A DNA stretch of 7,900 bases from Chryseobacterium gleum (GTDB lineage: Bacteria; Bacteroidota; Bacteroidia; Flavobacteriales_D; Crocinitomicaceae). The stretch covers positions 1 through 7,900 of the forward strand of contig CALPUT020000101.1 of NCBI GenBank assembly GCA_943326825.2. Direction: 5' to 3'. The notes under the pieces were generated by a model. It saw only the letters and a list, made by a program, of their open reading frames with translations. It did not search any database and was not told the DNA's origin. Of this stretch, positions 1-5,943 are shown piece by piece. Positions within the stretch are counted from its first letter, which is position 1. Every line of letters begins with the position of its first letter. Position numbers and translations under genes: made by a program.

Positions 1-1782
1 GGAACTTTTGCTAACATTGATTGGGCAAATGGTCCTTTCTTTATAGAAACAGCTATCGATGCAACTGGTGGTTCAAACTATATTGTAATGGGAACTAGTC
101 AATTGATGAGTGTACCTTATGCGTTATATGCTAAAACTTCAGGAAATGGACAAGGTCCAGTGGGTCCAGCGGGTCCAGCGGGAGCGCAAGGAATTCAGGG
201 ATTACCAGGAACTAACGGTACTGTTGGTGCTAATGGTTCTGTTGGGAGCGTTACTGCAATTTCAGGAACATCTAATGCTAATGGAGCCTTTATTTCAGCT
301 GGTGATTTAACGTTAACACCTGCTGATGGATCAAATGGCGGAGTTGTAACTACCGATGCACAAACCTTTGCTGGAAGCAAAACGTTTCTTTCAGATTTGA
401 ATGTCAATGGAGCAACATTTGGTCTAGGAGGCGGTTCTATTATTTCTAATACAGCAGCAGGAATGAATGCTTTGTCTTTAAATATATCAGGTGATAGAAA
501 TACAGCATTAGGAGAATCAGCAATGAGTAGTAATATTTCAGGAGGAATGAATACCGCTGTTGGACAAGGTGCATTGCAAAACAATATTTCAGGAGGAATG
601 AACACTGGAATTGGGGTTTATGCTTTAGCATATAACGATGGAGCTGACAATAATGCGATAGGAACATATGCATTATGGCATAATACAACTGGTAATGGTA
701 ACACTGCAAATGGAAGAGGCGCTTTAAATGACAATACGACAGGTTCTAATAATACTAGTGATGGATTAGAGGCTTTGTTGACAAACATTAGTGGTTCAGA
801 TAATACTGCAGTAGGTCGTCAGACTTTAGTTAGTAATGTAACAGGTAATAATAATACAGCTATAGGTTCAGGATCCAATGTTGCATCTGATAACCTAAAC
901 AATGCAACTGCTATCGGTTCAGGTGCTATTGTAGATGCAGATAATAAAATTCAATTAGGTAATTCATCTGTAACGAATGTAAGTACTAATGGAAATATTA
1001 CTGCAGGCGCTGTTACTTATCCAAATACGGATGGAACTTCTGGTCAAGTTTTGGGTACAAATGGTTCTGGAGCCCTTTCTTGGGTTAATCAGACTCAAGC
1101 TCAAAATATTGAACAAGTATTAACCGTTGGAAATGATGCAAATGGAAAAGATCTTGTAAATACAGGTAAAATTGCTATCGGAACAGCAACACCAAACGCA
1201 CAAGCTTCAATGGAAATAGCAACAGCACTTCCGGTAATCTTCCCGCAAATGACACAAACACAAGTGAATGCTTTAACACCTGTCGAAGGAATGGTGCAAT
1301 TCAATAAGGATGCACATAAGTTACAGGTCTATGCGATGTTAACTGATAATGCTGAAGTATTTAACGAAATTTATTCAGGTTCATCATTAACTGATGAGTT
1401 TTGTATTGACCAATTATTTTCATCTCCTATAGACGGGCAAATTGTTGCAATTGAGTTACTATTAAAAGACGGTATTCATGGTCCTGGACCACATAATATT
1501 GATTTTTTGGGTGCGAGTTTTGAAACATTTACAATCCCTTCATTTTCAGAGTTCACATGGTTTACTTTTAATTTAGCTAACCCTATATCCGTTAATGCTG
1601 GAGGCACAACTTCCTTTACATTATGTATGGCATCTCGTAATACTTTTGCTACCAATAATAATTACCCTAATGGTAGGTGTCCGCAAGCTGGCGTATCAAC
1701 TCCAAGTGCACAAGATGATTTAGTATTCAGAATACATATTCAGCCAAACCCTGGTTCTTTCGGATGGCAGAACATGCATTAA
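1..1782 (+). CDS. Secreted fibre-like protein with collagen-like and YadA-head-like repeats (5' partial)
   Basis: The frame is open from base 1. The first 29 codons read FANIDWANGPFFIETAID and similar, the conserved N-terminal module of many exported Bacteroidota proteins, so the ATG at 88 is internal (it sits in the usual ...GTSQLLSVPYALYAKTS motif) and the true start and signal peptide lie upstream. Order in visible residues: that module 1-47; eleven Gly-X-Y collagen-like triplets 52-84; a linker; 17-residue NTAxG-type repeats 162-315 ending in an ATAIGSGA motif as in YadA heads; a module with YPNTDGTSGQVLGTNGSG; a GIGT.P..QAS...MVQFN module around 390-455; and a beta-rich C-terminal domain about 458-585 with Cys 468, 542 and 560. 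Collagen and YadA-type repeats normally occur in trimers, so a trimeric surface fibre is inferred; the ligand is unknown. No clear type IX secretion C-terminal signal is seen. Two terminators follow, so this is the last gene of its transcript. Confidence 0.85.
   Translation, partial: GTFANIDWANGPFFIETAIDATGGSNYIVMGTSQLMSVPYALYAKTSGNGQGPVGPAGPAGAQGIQGLPGTNGTVGANGSVGSVTAISGTSNANGAFISAGDLTLTPADGSNGGVVTTDAQTFAGSKTFLSDLNVNGATFGLGGGSIISNTAAGMNALSLNISGDRNTALGESAMSSNISGGMNTAVGQGALQNNISGGMNTGIGVYALAYNDGADNNAIGTYALWHNTTGNGNTANGRGALNDNTTGSNNTSDGLEALLTNISGSDNTAVGRQTLVSNVTGNNNTAIGSGSNVASDNLNNATAIGSGAIVDADNKIQLGNSSVTNVSTNGNITAGAVTYPNTDGTSGQVLGTNGSGALSWVNQTQAQNIEQVLTVGNDANGKDLVNTGKIAIGTATPNAQASMEIATALPVIFPQMTQTQVNALTPVEGMVQFNKDAHKLQVYAMLTDNAEVFNEIYSGSSLTDEFCIDQLFSSPIDGQIVAIELLLKDGIHGPGPHNIDFLGASFETFTIPSFSEFTWFTFNLANPISVNAGGTTSFTLCMASRNTFATNNNYPNGRCPQAGVSTPSAQDDLVFRIHIQPNPGSFGWQNMH
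154..252 (+). repeat. Collagen-like Gly-X-Y segment
   Basis: Eleven consecutive codon triplets each begin with Gly (GPV GPA GPA GAQ GIQ GLP GTN GTV GAN GSV GSV). Pro is common in the X position at the start, and Ala, Gln, Asn and Val occupy the Y position. This is short for a stable triple helix, but such segments are common in bacterial and phage fibres, where they register three chains. A trimeric stalk is an inference. Confidence 0.85.
484..945 (+). repeat. Tandem 17-residue (51-bp) YadA-head-like repeats
   Basis: Nine units lie head to tail, starting at 484, 535, 586, 637, 685, 736, 787, 838 and 895. The common pattern is [IVT]-[ST]-G-x-x-N-T-A-[VIL]-G-x-x-A-L-x-x-N. Most units are 51 bp; the fourth is 48 bp and the eighth 57 bp. 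The last two (NTAIGSGSN, ATAIGSGAIV) are closest to the head repeats of YadA-type trimeric adhesins, which fold as a left-handed parallel beta-roll. Units two and three share a 20-bp exact DNA match, so at least part of the array looks recently duplicated. Confidence 0.85.
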
Positions 1783-1804
1783 ACTATTTTTAGTACAAGA
1801 CTTG

Positions 1805-1827
1805 AAGCCCTCTTCGGAGGGCTTTTT
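1805..1827 (+). terminator. Rho-independent terminator of the fibre gene
   Basis: A perfect 8-bp stem AAGCCCTC / GAGGGCTT closes a UUCG tetraloop and is followed by TTT, 22 bp after the fibre stop codon. UUCG tetraloops with G+C-rich stems are typical of intrinsic terminators. Confidence 0.9.
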
Positions 1828-1887
1828 AATTTTATATTATAGTTTATAATGTGGTCAGGGATGTAATTTAAAATTCTATTGTTTTTT

Positions 1888-1919
1888 AAAGAGACTATTC
1901 AAAAGGATAGTCTCTTTTT
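1888..1919 (+). terminator. Second tandem hairpin terminator
   Basis: An 11-bp perfect stem (AAAGAGACTAT / ATAGTCTCTTT) with an 8-base loop runs straight into a T tract. It lies about 60 bp beyond the first terminator. It fits a back-up terminator for plus-strand transcripts; it has no good T tract on the minus strand, so it is less likely to end the convergent acetyltransferase gene. Confidence 0.75.
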
Positions 1920-2083
1920 ATTTTGTCATAGTGGTAATATTAGATTGACAAAAAAGTAGTCTTTAAATGACTAAATATTATTTACGTAATTTTAAGCTCA
2001 ATTTAAAAAAAGTAATTTTATTAATTGTTTATTAAACTTATAGTAAATCTTAAAATCCAAATTTCTTTAAGATATAGTGCTAA

Positions 2084-2632
2084 TTAAAAGAAATAATCTA
2101 AAATATAGTATCGATATATTTCAACAGGAATTGACATAAAAAAAGTTCGGTTTTCGAGATTCATATCATTTTTTAAAGCAACCTTTTTGGATGGAAAATT
2201 ATCAACATGAATAATCGAAATGATAGAATTTGACAATTGATTTGAAATTGCCCAGTTTTTAAAATGTTTAGCAATTTCAGAAGCAAATCCATTCCCCCAT
2301 TTATTAGGCAATAGAGAATAGGAAATCTCAAATTCAACTTTCCCATCTAATTCTCTGGGAATTATACCTCCTACTCCAATTAGTGTGTTTGATTCTTGAT
2401 CAATAACTGCTAATTGACCATACTCATTTGATTCATAACGTTCAATTTGACGTGTAATCCAATTATTAGCCTTTTGAAAATTAGTCAATTCAGAATTTAC
2501 TGGCCCTAAAAAAATTTCCCGATCATTATTTTCGAAAAATCGACTCCATAATTCAACGTCATTTAAAGTTAGTCTTCTAAAAGAAAGCCTCTCAGAAGAA
2601 TCTTGCTTATAATAACTCAAAGTAGATTTCAT
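2084..2632 (-). CDS. GNAT-family N-acetyltransferase (RimJ/RimL type)
   Basis: The 182-residue length and layout fit the Acetyltransf_3 (RimJ/RimL) branch of the GNAT superfamily, which moves an acetyl group from acetyl-CoA to an amine on a protein, peptide or small molecule. Visible signs are an N-terminal LSFRRLTLNDVELW strand-helix start (16-29), the GxxG strand around IGVGGI (85-90), the EISYSLLPNKWGNGFA segment (102-117) carrying the acetyl-CoA pyrophosphate loop (K/Q-x-x-G-x-G/A), and the later IHVDNFPSKKVALK segment (141-154), whose Asn145 and Ser148 match the N-x-x-S of the family. The usual Gly-Phe/Met after that Lys is replaced by NDM. The substrate cannot be told. It starts with ATG, without a Shine-Dalgarno sequence. 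DUF983 lies 90 bp upstream on the same strand, so co-transcription is possible; no convincing promoter of its own is seen. Confidence 0.85.
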   Translation of the reverse strand: MKSTLSYYKQDSSERLSFRRLTLNDVELWSRFFENNDREIFLGPVNSELTNFQKANNWITRQIERYESNEYGQLAVIDQESNTLIGVGGIIPRELDGKVEFEISYSLLPNKWGNGFASEIAKHFKNWAISNQLSNSIISIIHVDNFPSKKVALKNDMNLENRTFFMSIPVEIYRYYILDYFF

Positions 2633-2670
2633 ATTACACTTTAGATTGATGAACTAAAGACTAATCAATA

Positions 2671-2719
2671 TTGACTATTGACTATTGACTATTGACTATT
2701 GACTATTGACTATTGACTA
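2671..2719. repeat. Heptanucleotide tandem repeat, 7 x TTGACTA
   Basis: Seven uninterrupted, identical copies of TTGACTA (TAGTCAA on the minus strand) fill 49 bp. The array begins just after a degenerate CAATA and ends 3 bp from the stop codon of the DUF983 gene. It lies in the gap between two minus-strand genes, so it would be transcribed if they are co-transcribed. Perfect short arrays of this sort are prone to copy-number change by replication slippage. Confidence 0.97.
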
Positions 2720-2722
2720 AAT

Positions 2723-3073
2723 TTAGTATTTACAAAAAATATACATCCAAATAACCCTAGCGAATCGAAAATTAAAAAAACTACAAAGACTCAATATTAG
2801 AAACAATGCTATAAAAATGATACTTAAAGGCGCGTTGAACACGGCTAAAATTAAATAAGCAATAATCAATTCCAACACGGCTAATCCATAACTAACATAT
2901 AATGCACCAATAAAATAGCCGGGCTCTTTTTCAAAAATAATTCCACAAGAAGGACATTTTTCATGCATTTTAGGGGAACGAAAAGTAAAAACATTCCCTT
3001 TTTCAGAAAAAATAGCTCCTTTTTCACATTTAGGGCATTTTTCATTTAAAATACTATTGAATTTACTAGCCAT
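2723..3073 (-). CDS. DUF983 family membrane protein with two CxxC motifs
   Basis: This 116-residue protein has the DUF983 layout: an N-terminal zinc-ribbon-like part with CPKC (residues 13-16) and CPSC (40-43), the conserved segment FEKEPGYFIGALYVSYG (47-63), then two hydrophobic membrane spans at about 55-79 and 82-103. The four cysteines could bind zinc; this is inferred. The family has no settled function. The ATG at 3071-3073 is preferred. The frame extends seven codons further to a TTG at 3092-3094, but DUF983 proteins usually begin close to the first CxxC and that TTG falls inside a likely promoter box. The gene is divergent from the DUF1456 gene and lies upstream of the GNAT gene on the same strand. 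Confidence 0.85.
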   Translation of the reverse strand: MASKFNSILNEKCPKCEKGAIFSEKGNVFTFRSPKMHEKCPSCGIIFEKEPGYFIGALYVSYGLAVLELIIAYLILAVFNAPLSIIFIALFLILSLCSFFNFRFARVIWMYIFCKY

Positions 3074-3091
3074 ACAATCTCGTTTGATATA

Positions 3092-3099
3092 CAAATGTG
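3092..3099 (-). promoter_or_regulatory. Possible -7 box of the DUF983 gene
   Basis: On the minus strand this reads CACATTTG, one mismatch from the Bacteroidota -7 consensus TAnnTTTG, and ends 18 bp before the preferred ATG. No TTG (-33) element is seen at the usual distance, so support is limited. Confidence 0.35.
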
Positions 3100-3142
3100 G
3101 TGTTTTAGTTTTAATAATTCCCTATTTACCAAAAGAAAAGTA

Positions 3143-3150
3143 TACTTTTG
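3143..3150 (+). promoter_or_regulatory. -7 promoter box of the DUF1456 gene
   Basis: TACTTTTG is a full match to the Bacteroidota -7 consensus TAnnTTTG and ends 18 bp before the ATG at 3169, implying a short leader of about a dozen bases. A clear -33 TTG is not seen. Confidence 0.55.
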
Positions 3151-3168
3151 CATCAAATATAAAAGAAC

Positions 3169-3429
3169 ATGACGAATAACGATGTATTAAAGAAACTAAG
3201 AGTAGCACTTCAATTAAGAAATGACGAAATCATTGAGATTTTAAAATTGGTTGAATTTAAAGCTACTGAAAGTGAAATAGGCGCATTATTCAGAAGTGAA
3301 GATCACCCAAAATATAAAAATTGTGGCGATCAATTTTTACGTAACTTCCTGAATGGATTAGTTATACACATGAGAGGAACGAAAGAAAATCCAAAACCAA
3401 AAGTAATTGATTCATTTGATAAGAAATAG
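3169..3429 (+). CDS. DUF1456 family protein, single-domain form
   Basis: This 86-residue protein carries one DUF1456 unit: NDVLKKLRVALQLRNDEIIE (residues 4-23), then ILKLVEF and SEIGALFRSEDHPKY (35-49), then CGDQFLRNFLNGLV (52-65), ending in a charged tail. The family is best known from E. coli YehS, about 155 residues with two such units in tandem. The present sequence resembles the second unit (ALxLxDxEIxEIL...FxxPxHxxYxxCxDQxLRNFLxGL). Function is unknown. It is mostly helical, with no signal peptide or membrane segment, so it is probably cytoplasmic. It is a complete gene, with an ATG, a promoter box just upstream and a strong terminator just downstream, so it is not a truncation product at this locus. 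It appears monocistronic. Confidence 0.85.
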   Translation: MTNNDVLKKLRVALQLRNDEIIEILKLVEFKATESEIGALFRSEDHPKYKNCGDQFLRNFLNGLVIHMRGTKENPKPKVIDSFDKK

Positions 3430-3433
3430 CAAT

Positions 3434-3475
3434 GCTGATTGCTTTACCAAATTATGATAAAGCAATCAGCTTTTT
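3434..3475 (+). terminator. Rho-independent terminator of the DUF1456 gene
   Basis: A perfect 13-bp stem GCTGATTGCTTTA / TAAAGCAATCAGC with an 11-base loop is followed by TTTTT. It starts 4 bp after the DUF1456 stop codon and its T tract ends 3 bp before the stop codon of the convergent gene. The minus-strand side lacks a good T tract, so it mainly serves the plus strand. Confidence 0.92.
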
Positions 3476-3478
3476 ACA

Positions 3479-4363
3479 TTAAATACTAAATTCATACGTA
3501 GCCACCTCCTCTTTTCCTGATTTTAGTTTCAATACATAATCTCCTCTCTCCCAACCTTTCACATTGACATTGAAACCAAATTTAGTTTTCCCTGATAATA
3601 CTGAAAACGACAAAGGCAATTTATCTTTTAATTTTCCTTCTTTCATATAGACTTCTTGAGAAATAAAAGTTGCATGGTCCACTTTGAATTCTAAATCTCC
3701 TTTGATATTGTAAGGATAAGTACTGATTCTTCCGTCTGAATCTACTCTTGTATAAGTCGCACAACTATAATCTACTACTGGTTGTTTCGTCGCTTTAAAA
3801 AGATATTTTCGCAATTGCTTCAACTCTTCCGAATCAGATGAAATATTCGAAACTGGACTATTATCACTTATAGCCCAAACGATATCTTGAAACGTATGAT
3901 TTGGAATCTTTTTACCTTTCATTTGAACAAATAATGAATCGAATTTTGGCATTTTATTTTTCCCAAATGAAAATACACGATCCTTCATAGGTGAGCGATC
4001 ATGATGTTCACAACAATAGCCACTAATCTTCGATTCAATTTCCTGACCTGGATTCAGCGTTACGTATTGATCCTCCATACTGATTAATGTTTGTTCACCT
4101 TTATCAGCTGGATAAAACAATGAACCCTGTGGAACATTTACTTTCATTGCAGAAACAGATGTATTTTTTAATTTCAATAAAATACAAGCACCTGCATGTC
4201 CGCCTAAAGATTTAGCAGATGATTTAATTTGTCCAGAAGAAATTGCAGCATGAAAATCTACTAAACGAACAGAAGTGTTTTGATTGCTTGAATGAAAGGA
4301 GAAACCAACCATTGAAGAAAAAAACAAACACTTAATTGGAGAGAAATAAGGAATTGTTTTCAT
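3479..4363 (-). CDS. Probable exported protein of unknown function
   Basis: This 294-residue protein belongs to no family I can name. The N-terminus has Lys2 and a short hydrophobic stretch at about 13-24, consistent with a weak signal peptide, but there is no clear cleavage site and no lipobox around Cys12. The body looks beta-rich. Residues 30-170 include a GACILLKLKNTS strand, VPQGSLFYPAD, a VTLNPGQ turn, a CCEHHDRSP segment with Cys117-Cys118, and DIVWAISDNSPVSNI; this order recalls Ig-like sandwich domains of secreted bacterial proteins. A last domain (about 220-294) ends in VKGWERGDYVLKLKSG and a final strand, loosely like the C-terminal sorting domains of type IX secretion. Cys60 and Cys201 could pair; that is inferred. 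The frame continues to a TTG at 4376-4378, but that codon overlaps a promoter box, so the ATG at 4361-4363 is chosen. The gene is divergent from mtaB. Confidence 0.75.
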   Translation of the reverse strand: MKTIPYFSPIKCLFFSSMVGFSFHSSNQNTSVRLVDFHAAISSGQIKSSAKSLGGHAGACILLKLKNTSVSAMKVNVPQGSLFYPADKGEQTLISMEDQYVTLNPGQEIESKISGYCCEHHDRSPMKDRVFSFGKNKMPKFDSLFVQMKGKKIPNHTFQDIVWAISDNSPVSNISSDSEELKQLRKYLFKATKQPVVDYSCATYTRVDSDGRISTYPYNIKGDLEFKVDHATFISQEVYMKEGKLKDKLPLSFSVLSGKTKFGFNVNVKGWERGDYVLKLKSGKEEVATYEFSI

Positions 4364-4375
4364 AGTTCTGATTTT

Positions 4376-4409
4376 CAAGTATAATGTAATAAAAACTTAA
4401 TTGTTACAA
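4376..4409 (-). promoter_or_regulatory. Promoter of the exported-protein gene
   Basis: On the minus strand a TTG (4407-4409), a 23-bp spacer and TATACTTG (4376-4383) fit the flavobacterial form TTG-N17-23-TAnnTTTG with one mismatch. The box ends 12 bp before the ATG at 4363, giving a very short leader. Confidence 0.55.
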
Positions 4410-4469
4410 CTTTAAATTTGAAAGAGAGACAAATCATCAATAAAAGTGAGTAATTATTGATATTTTATT

Positions 4470-4477
4470 TAATTTTG
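4470..4477 (+). promoter_or_regulatory. -7 promoter box of mtaB
   Basis: TAATTTTG matches TAnnTTTG exactly and ends only 8 bp before the mtaB ATG, so a transcript from it would have almost no 5' leader. No TTG is found at 17-23 bp upstream (one lies at 10 bp), so the -33 part is weak. Confidence 0.5.
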
Positions 4478-4485
4478 CATCGATT

Positions 4486-5805
4486 ATGATACAGTATAAA
4501 AAAGTTGCGTTTTACACGTTAGGTTGTAAATTAAATTTCTCAGAAACATCGACTATCTCTCGTTTATTCGAGGATGCTGGTTTTGCCAAAGTAGAATTTG
4601 AAGAACATCCTGATATTTATGTAATTAACACATGTTCTGTAACAGAAAATGCAGATAAAAAATGCAAGCAACTTGTAAAAAAAGCTTTATCAATCAATCC
4701 AAATGCATTTATTGCAATCATTGGTTGTTTTGCACAATTAAAACCAGTAGAAATCGGTAAAATTCCTGGAGTCGATTTAGTTTTAGGAGCAAATGAAAAA
4801 TTCAACATTATCGAACACCTCGACAAAGTTGAATCTAAAAATGAGATTGCAAAAGTTGAATTTGAAAACATTAAAAACACCAAAGAATTTGTCCCTGCAT
4901 TTTCATATGGTGATCGTACGCGCTCTTTCTTAAAAGTTCAAGATGGTTGTGATTATTTCTGTACATTTTGCACGATTCCATTAGCTAGAGGAGCAAGTAG
5001 AAATGCTTCAATCGATTCAACAGTAAATGAAGCTAAAAAAATTGCAGAAACAGATATCAAGGAAGTTGTTTTAACAGGTGTAAACATTGGAGATTTTGGA
5101 CAAGGAAGCGATGAAAATTTCTTCGAATTAGTTAAAAAACTAGATCAAGTAAATGGAATCGATCGATTTAGAATATCTTCTATTGAACCAAATTTATTGA
5201 GCAATGAAATTATTCAATTTACTTTAGCAGAATCAAATAGATTTGTACCTCATTTTCATATTCCTCTTCAATCTGGAAGTAATCGTTTATTACAAGCAAT
5301 GAGACGTAAATATTTACGCGAATTGTATGCTGAACGTGTTGAACAAATAAAATCTATCAATCCTGACTGTTGTATCGGTGTTGACGTAATCGTTGGTTTC
5401 CCTGGTGAAACAGATGAAGAATTTATGGAAACAATGGATTTTTTAAAGGAAATCGATATTTCTTATTTACATGTTTTCACTTATTCTGAAAGAGCCAACA
5501 CAACTGCTGTAAAATTAGGCGAAGCTGTTCCAATGAACGTTCGAAGAGAAAGAAGTAAAATGCTACATATCTTATCAGACAAGAAAAAAAGAGCGTTCTA
5601 CGAACAAAATGTAGGTCAAACAAAAACTGTTTTATTCGAACATGAAGAAGACAATGGAATGATGTTTGGATTTACAGAAAACTATGTCAAAGTTAAAGTT
5701 CCTTTCGATGCTTCCTTATCAAACACCTTTAAGACAGTTCAACTGACAGAAATCGATCGTGATGGTCTGATGAAATGTGAAATACTTCAAGATATTCAAG
5801 TATAA
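4486..5805 (+). CDS. mtaB: tRNA (t6A37) C2-methylthiotransferase MtaB
   Basis: This radical-SAM methylthiotransferase adds a methylthio group at C2 of N6-threonylcarbamoyladenosine 37 in tRNAs, giving ms2t6A next to the anticodon. At 439 residues it has the full family length. The N-terminal UPF0004 domain carries Cys14 (TLGCKLN), Cys50 (NTCSVT) and Cys81 (GCFAQ) for one 4Fe-4S cluster. The radical SAM core has Cys155, Cys159 and Cys162 (CDYFCTFC) for the SAM-binding cluster, then VVLTGVNIG, FRISSIEP, HIPLQSGS and VDVIVGFPGETDEEF. A TRAM domain follows from about 375. The LGCKLN-x-x-E start and the lack of the MiaB-type QMN segment favour MtaB over MiaB, and there is no sign of RimO. The ATG has a promoter box just upstream and no Shine-Dalgarno sequence. 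The gene stands alone; no terminator is evident in the 138 bp before the next gene, so read-through is possible. Confidence 0.95.
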   Translation: MIQYKKVAFYTLGCKLNFSETSTISRLFEDAGFAKVEFEEHPDIYVINTCSVTENADKKCKQLVKKALSINPNAFIAIIGCFAQLKPVEIGKIPGVDLVLGANEKFNIIEHLDKVESKNEIAKVEFENIKNTKEFVPAFSYGDRTRSFLKVQDGCDYFCTFCTIPLARGASRNASIDSTVNEAKKIAETDIKEVVLTGVNIGDFGQGSDENFFELVKKLDQVNGIDRFRISSIEPNLLSNEIIQFTLAESNRFVPHFHIPLQSGSNRLLQAMRRKYLRELYAERVEQIKSINPDCCIGVDVIVGFPGETDEEFMETMDFLKEIDISYLHVFTYSERANTTAVKLGEAVPMNVRRERSKMLHILSDKKKRAFYEQNVGQTKTVLFEHEEDNGMMFGFTENYVKVKVPFDASLSNTFKTVQLTEIDRDGLMKCEILQDIQV

Positions 5806-5904
5806 CTTTGTTTTAAAATCGATAAATAGCATATCTGACAATCTTATTGACAAAAAACAATTCCAAATGTAATCTAAGTCACTTTTTATTAAAATCTTTC
5901 CCTG

Positions 5905-5912
5905 TAATTTTG
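5905..5912 (+). promoter_or_regulatory. -7 promoter box of the MBL-rhodanese gene
   Basis: TAATTTTG is an exact match to TAnnTTTG, 31 bp before the ATG, giving a leader of roughly 25 bases. No good -33 TTG is seen at the normal distance. The box shows that this gene can be transcribed apart from mtaB. Confidence 0.5.
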
Positions 5913-5943
5913 TTCCAGAAATAGATACTAATATTAAGATCAT

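Larger units (their letters stand above)
1783..2083. other. Gene-free stretch between convergent genes
   Basis: This 301-bp region separates the fibre gene (+) from the acetyltransferase gene (-). Its left part holds the two terminators. From about 1921 to 2083 it is very AT-rich, with no open frame of note, no tRNA-like fold and no clear promoter. No separate terminator for the minus-strand gene is obvious here. Confidence 0.7.

Noticed and set aside
88..90. ATG at 88 as the start of the fibre protein
   Set aside because: The 29 codons before it are in frame and encode a conserved module; the Met replaces a residue inside the GTSQL.SVPYALYAKTS motif.
195..605. A 136-codon open frame on the minus strand inside the fibre gene
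   Set aside because: It lies antisense to the repeat-coding part of a well supported gene, its protein resembles no known family, and the frame is explained by the biased codons of the repeats. The same holds for the minus frame at 446-709 and the plus frame at 110-310.
1957..1973. Inverted repeat TAGTC-TTTAAAT-GACTA in the gene-free stretch
   Set aside because: Arms of 5 bp in AT-rich DNA are expected by chance, and there is no neighbouring gene start that an operator could control.
2671..2719. The TTGACTA array as a CRISPR or as a set of sigma-70 -35 boxes
   Set aside because: There are no spacers between copies, so it is not a CRISPR. TTGAC resembles a -35 hexamer, but the Bacteroidota primary sigma factor uses a different consensus and no matching -7 box follows.
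4401..4409. TTGTTACAA as a Crp/Fnr-type operator near the promoter of the exported-protein gene
   Set aside because: Only 4-bp arms and a single copy; it overlaps the proposed -33 TTG, so the match is better explained by the promoter or chance.
5806..5943. A terminator for mtaB in the gap before the MBL-rhodanese gene
   Set aside because: Only very short arms (such as ATTG...CAAT at about 5849-5864) are found, with no T tract after a stable stem.
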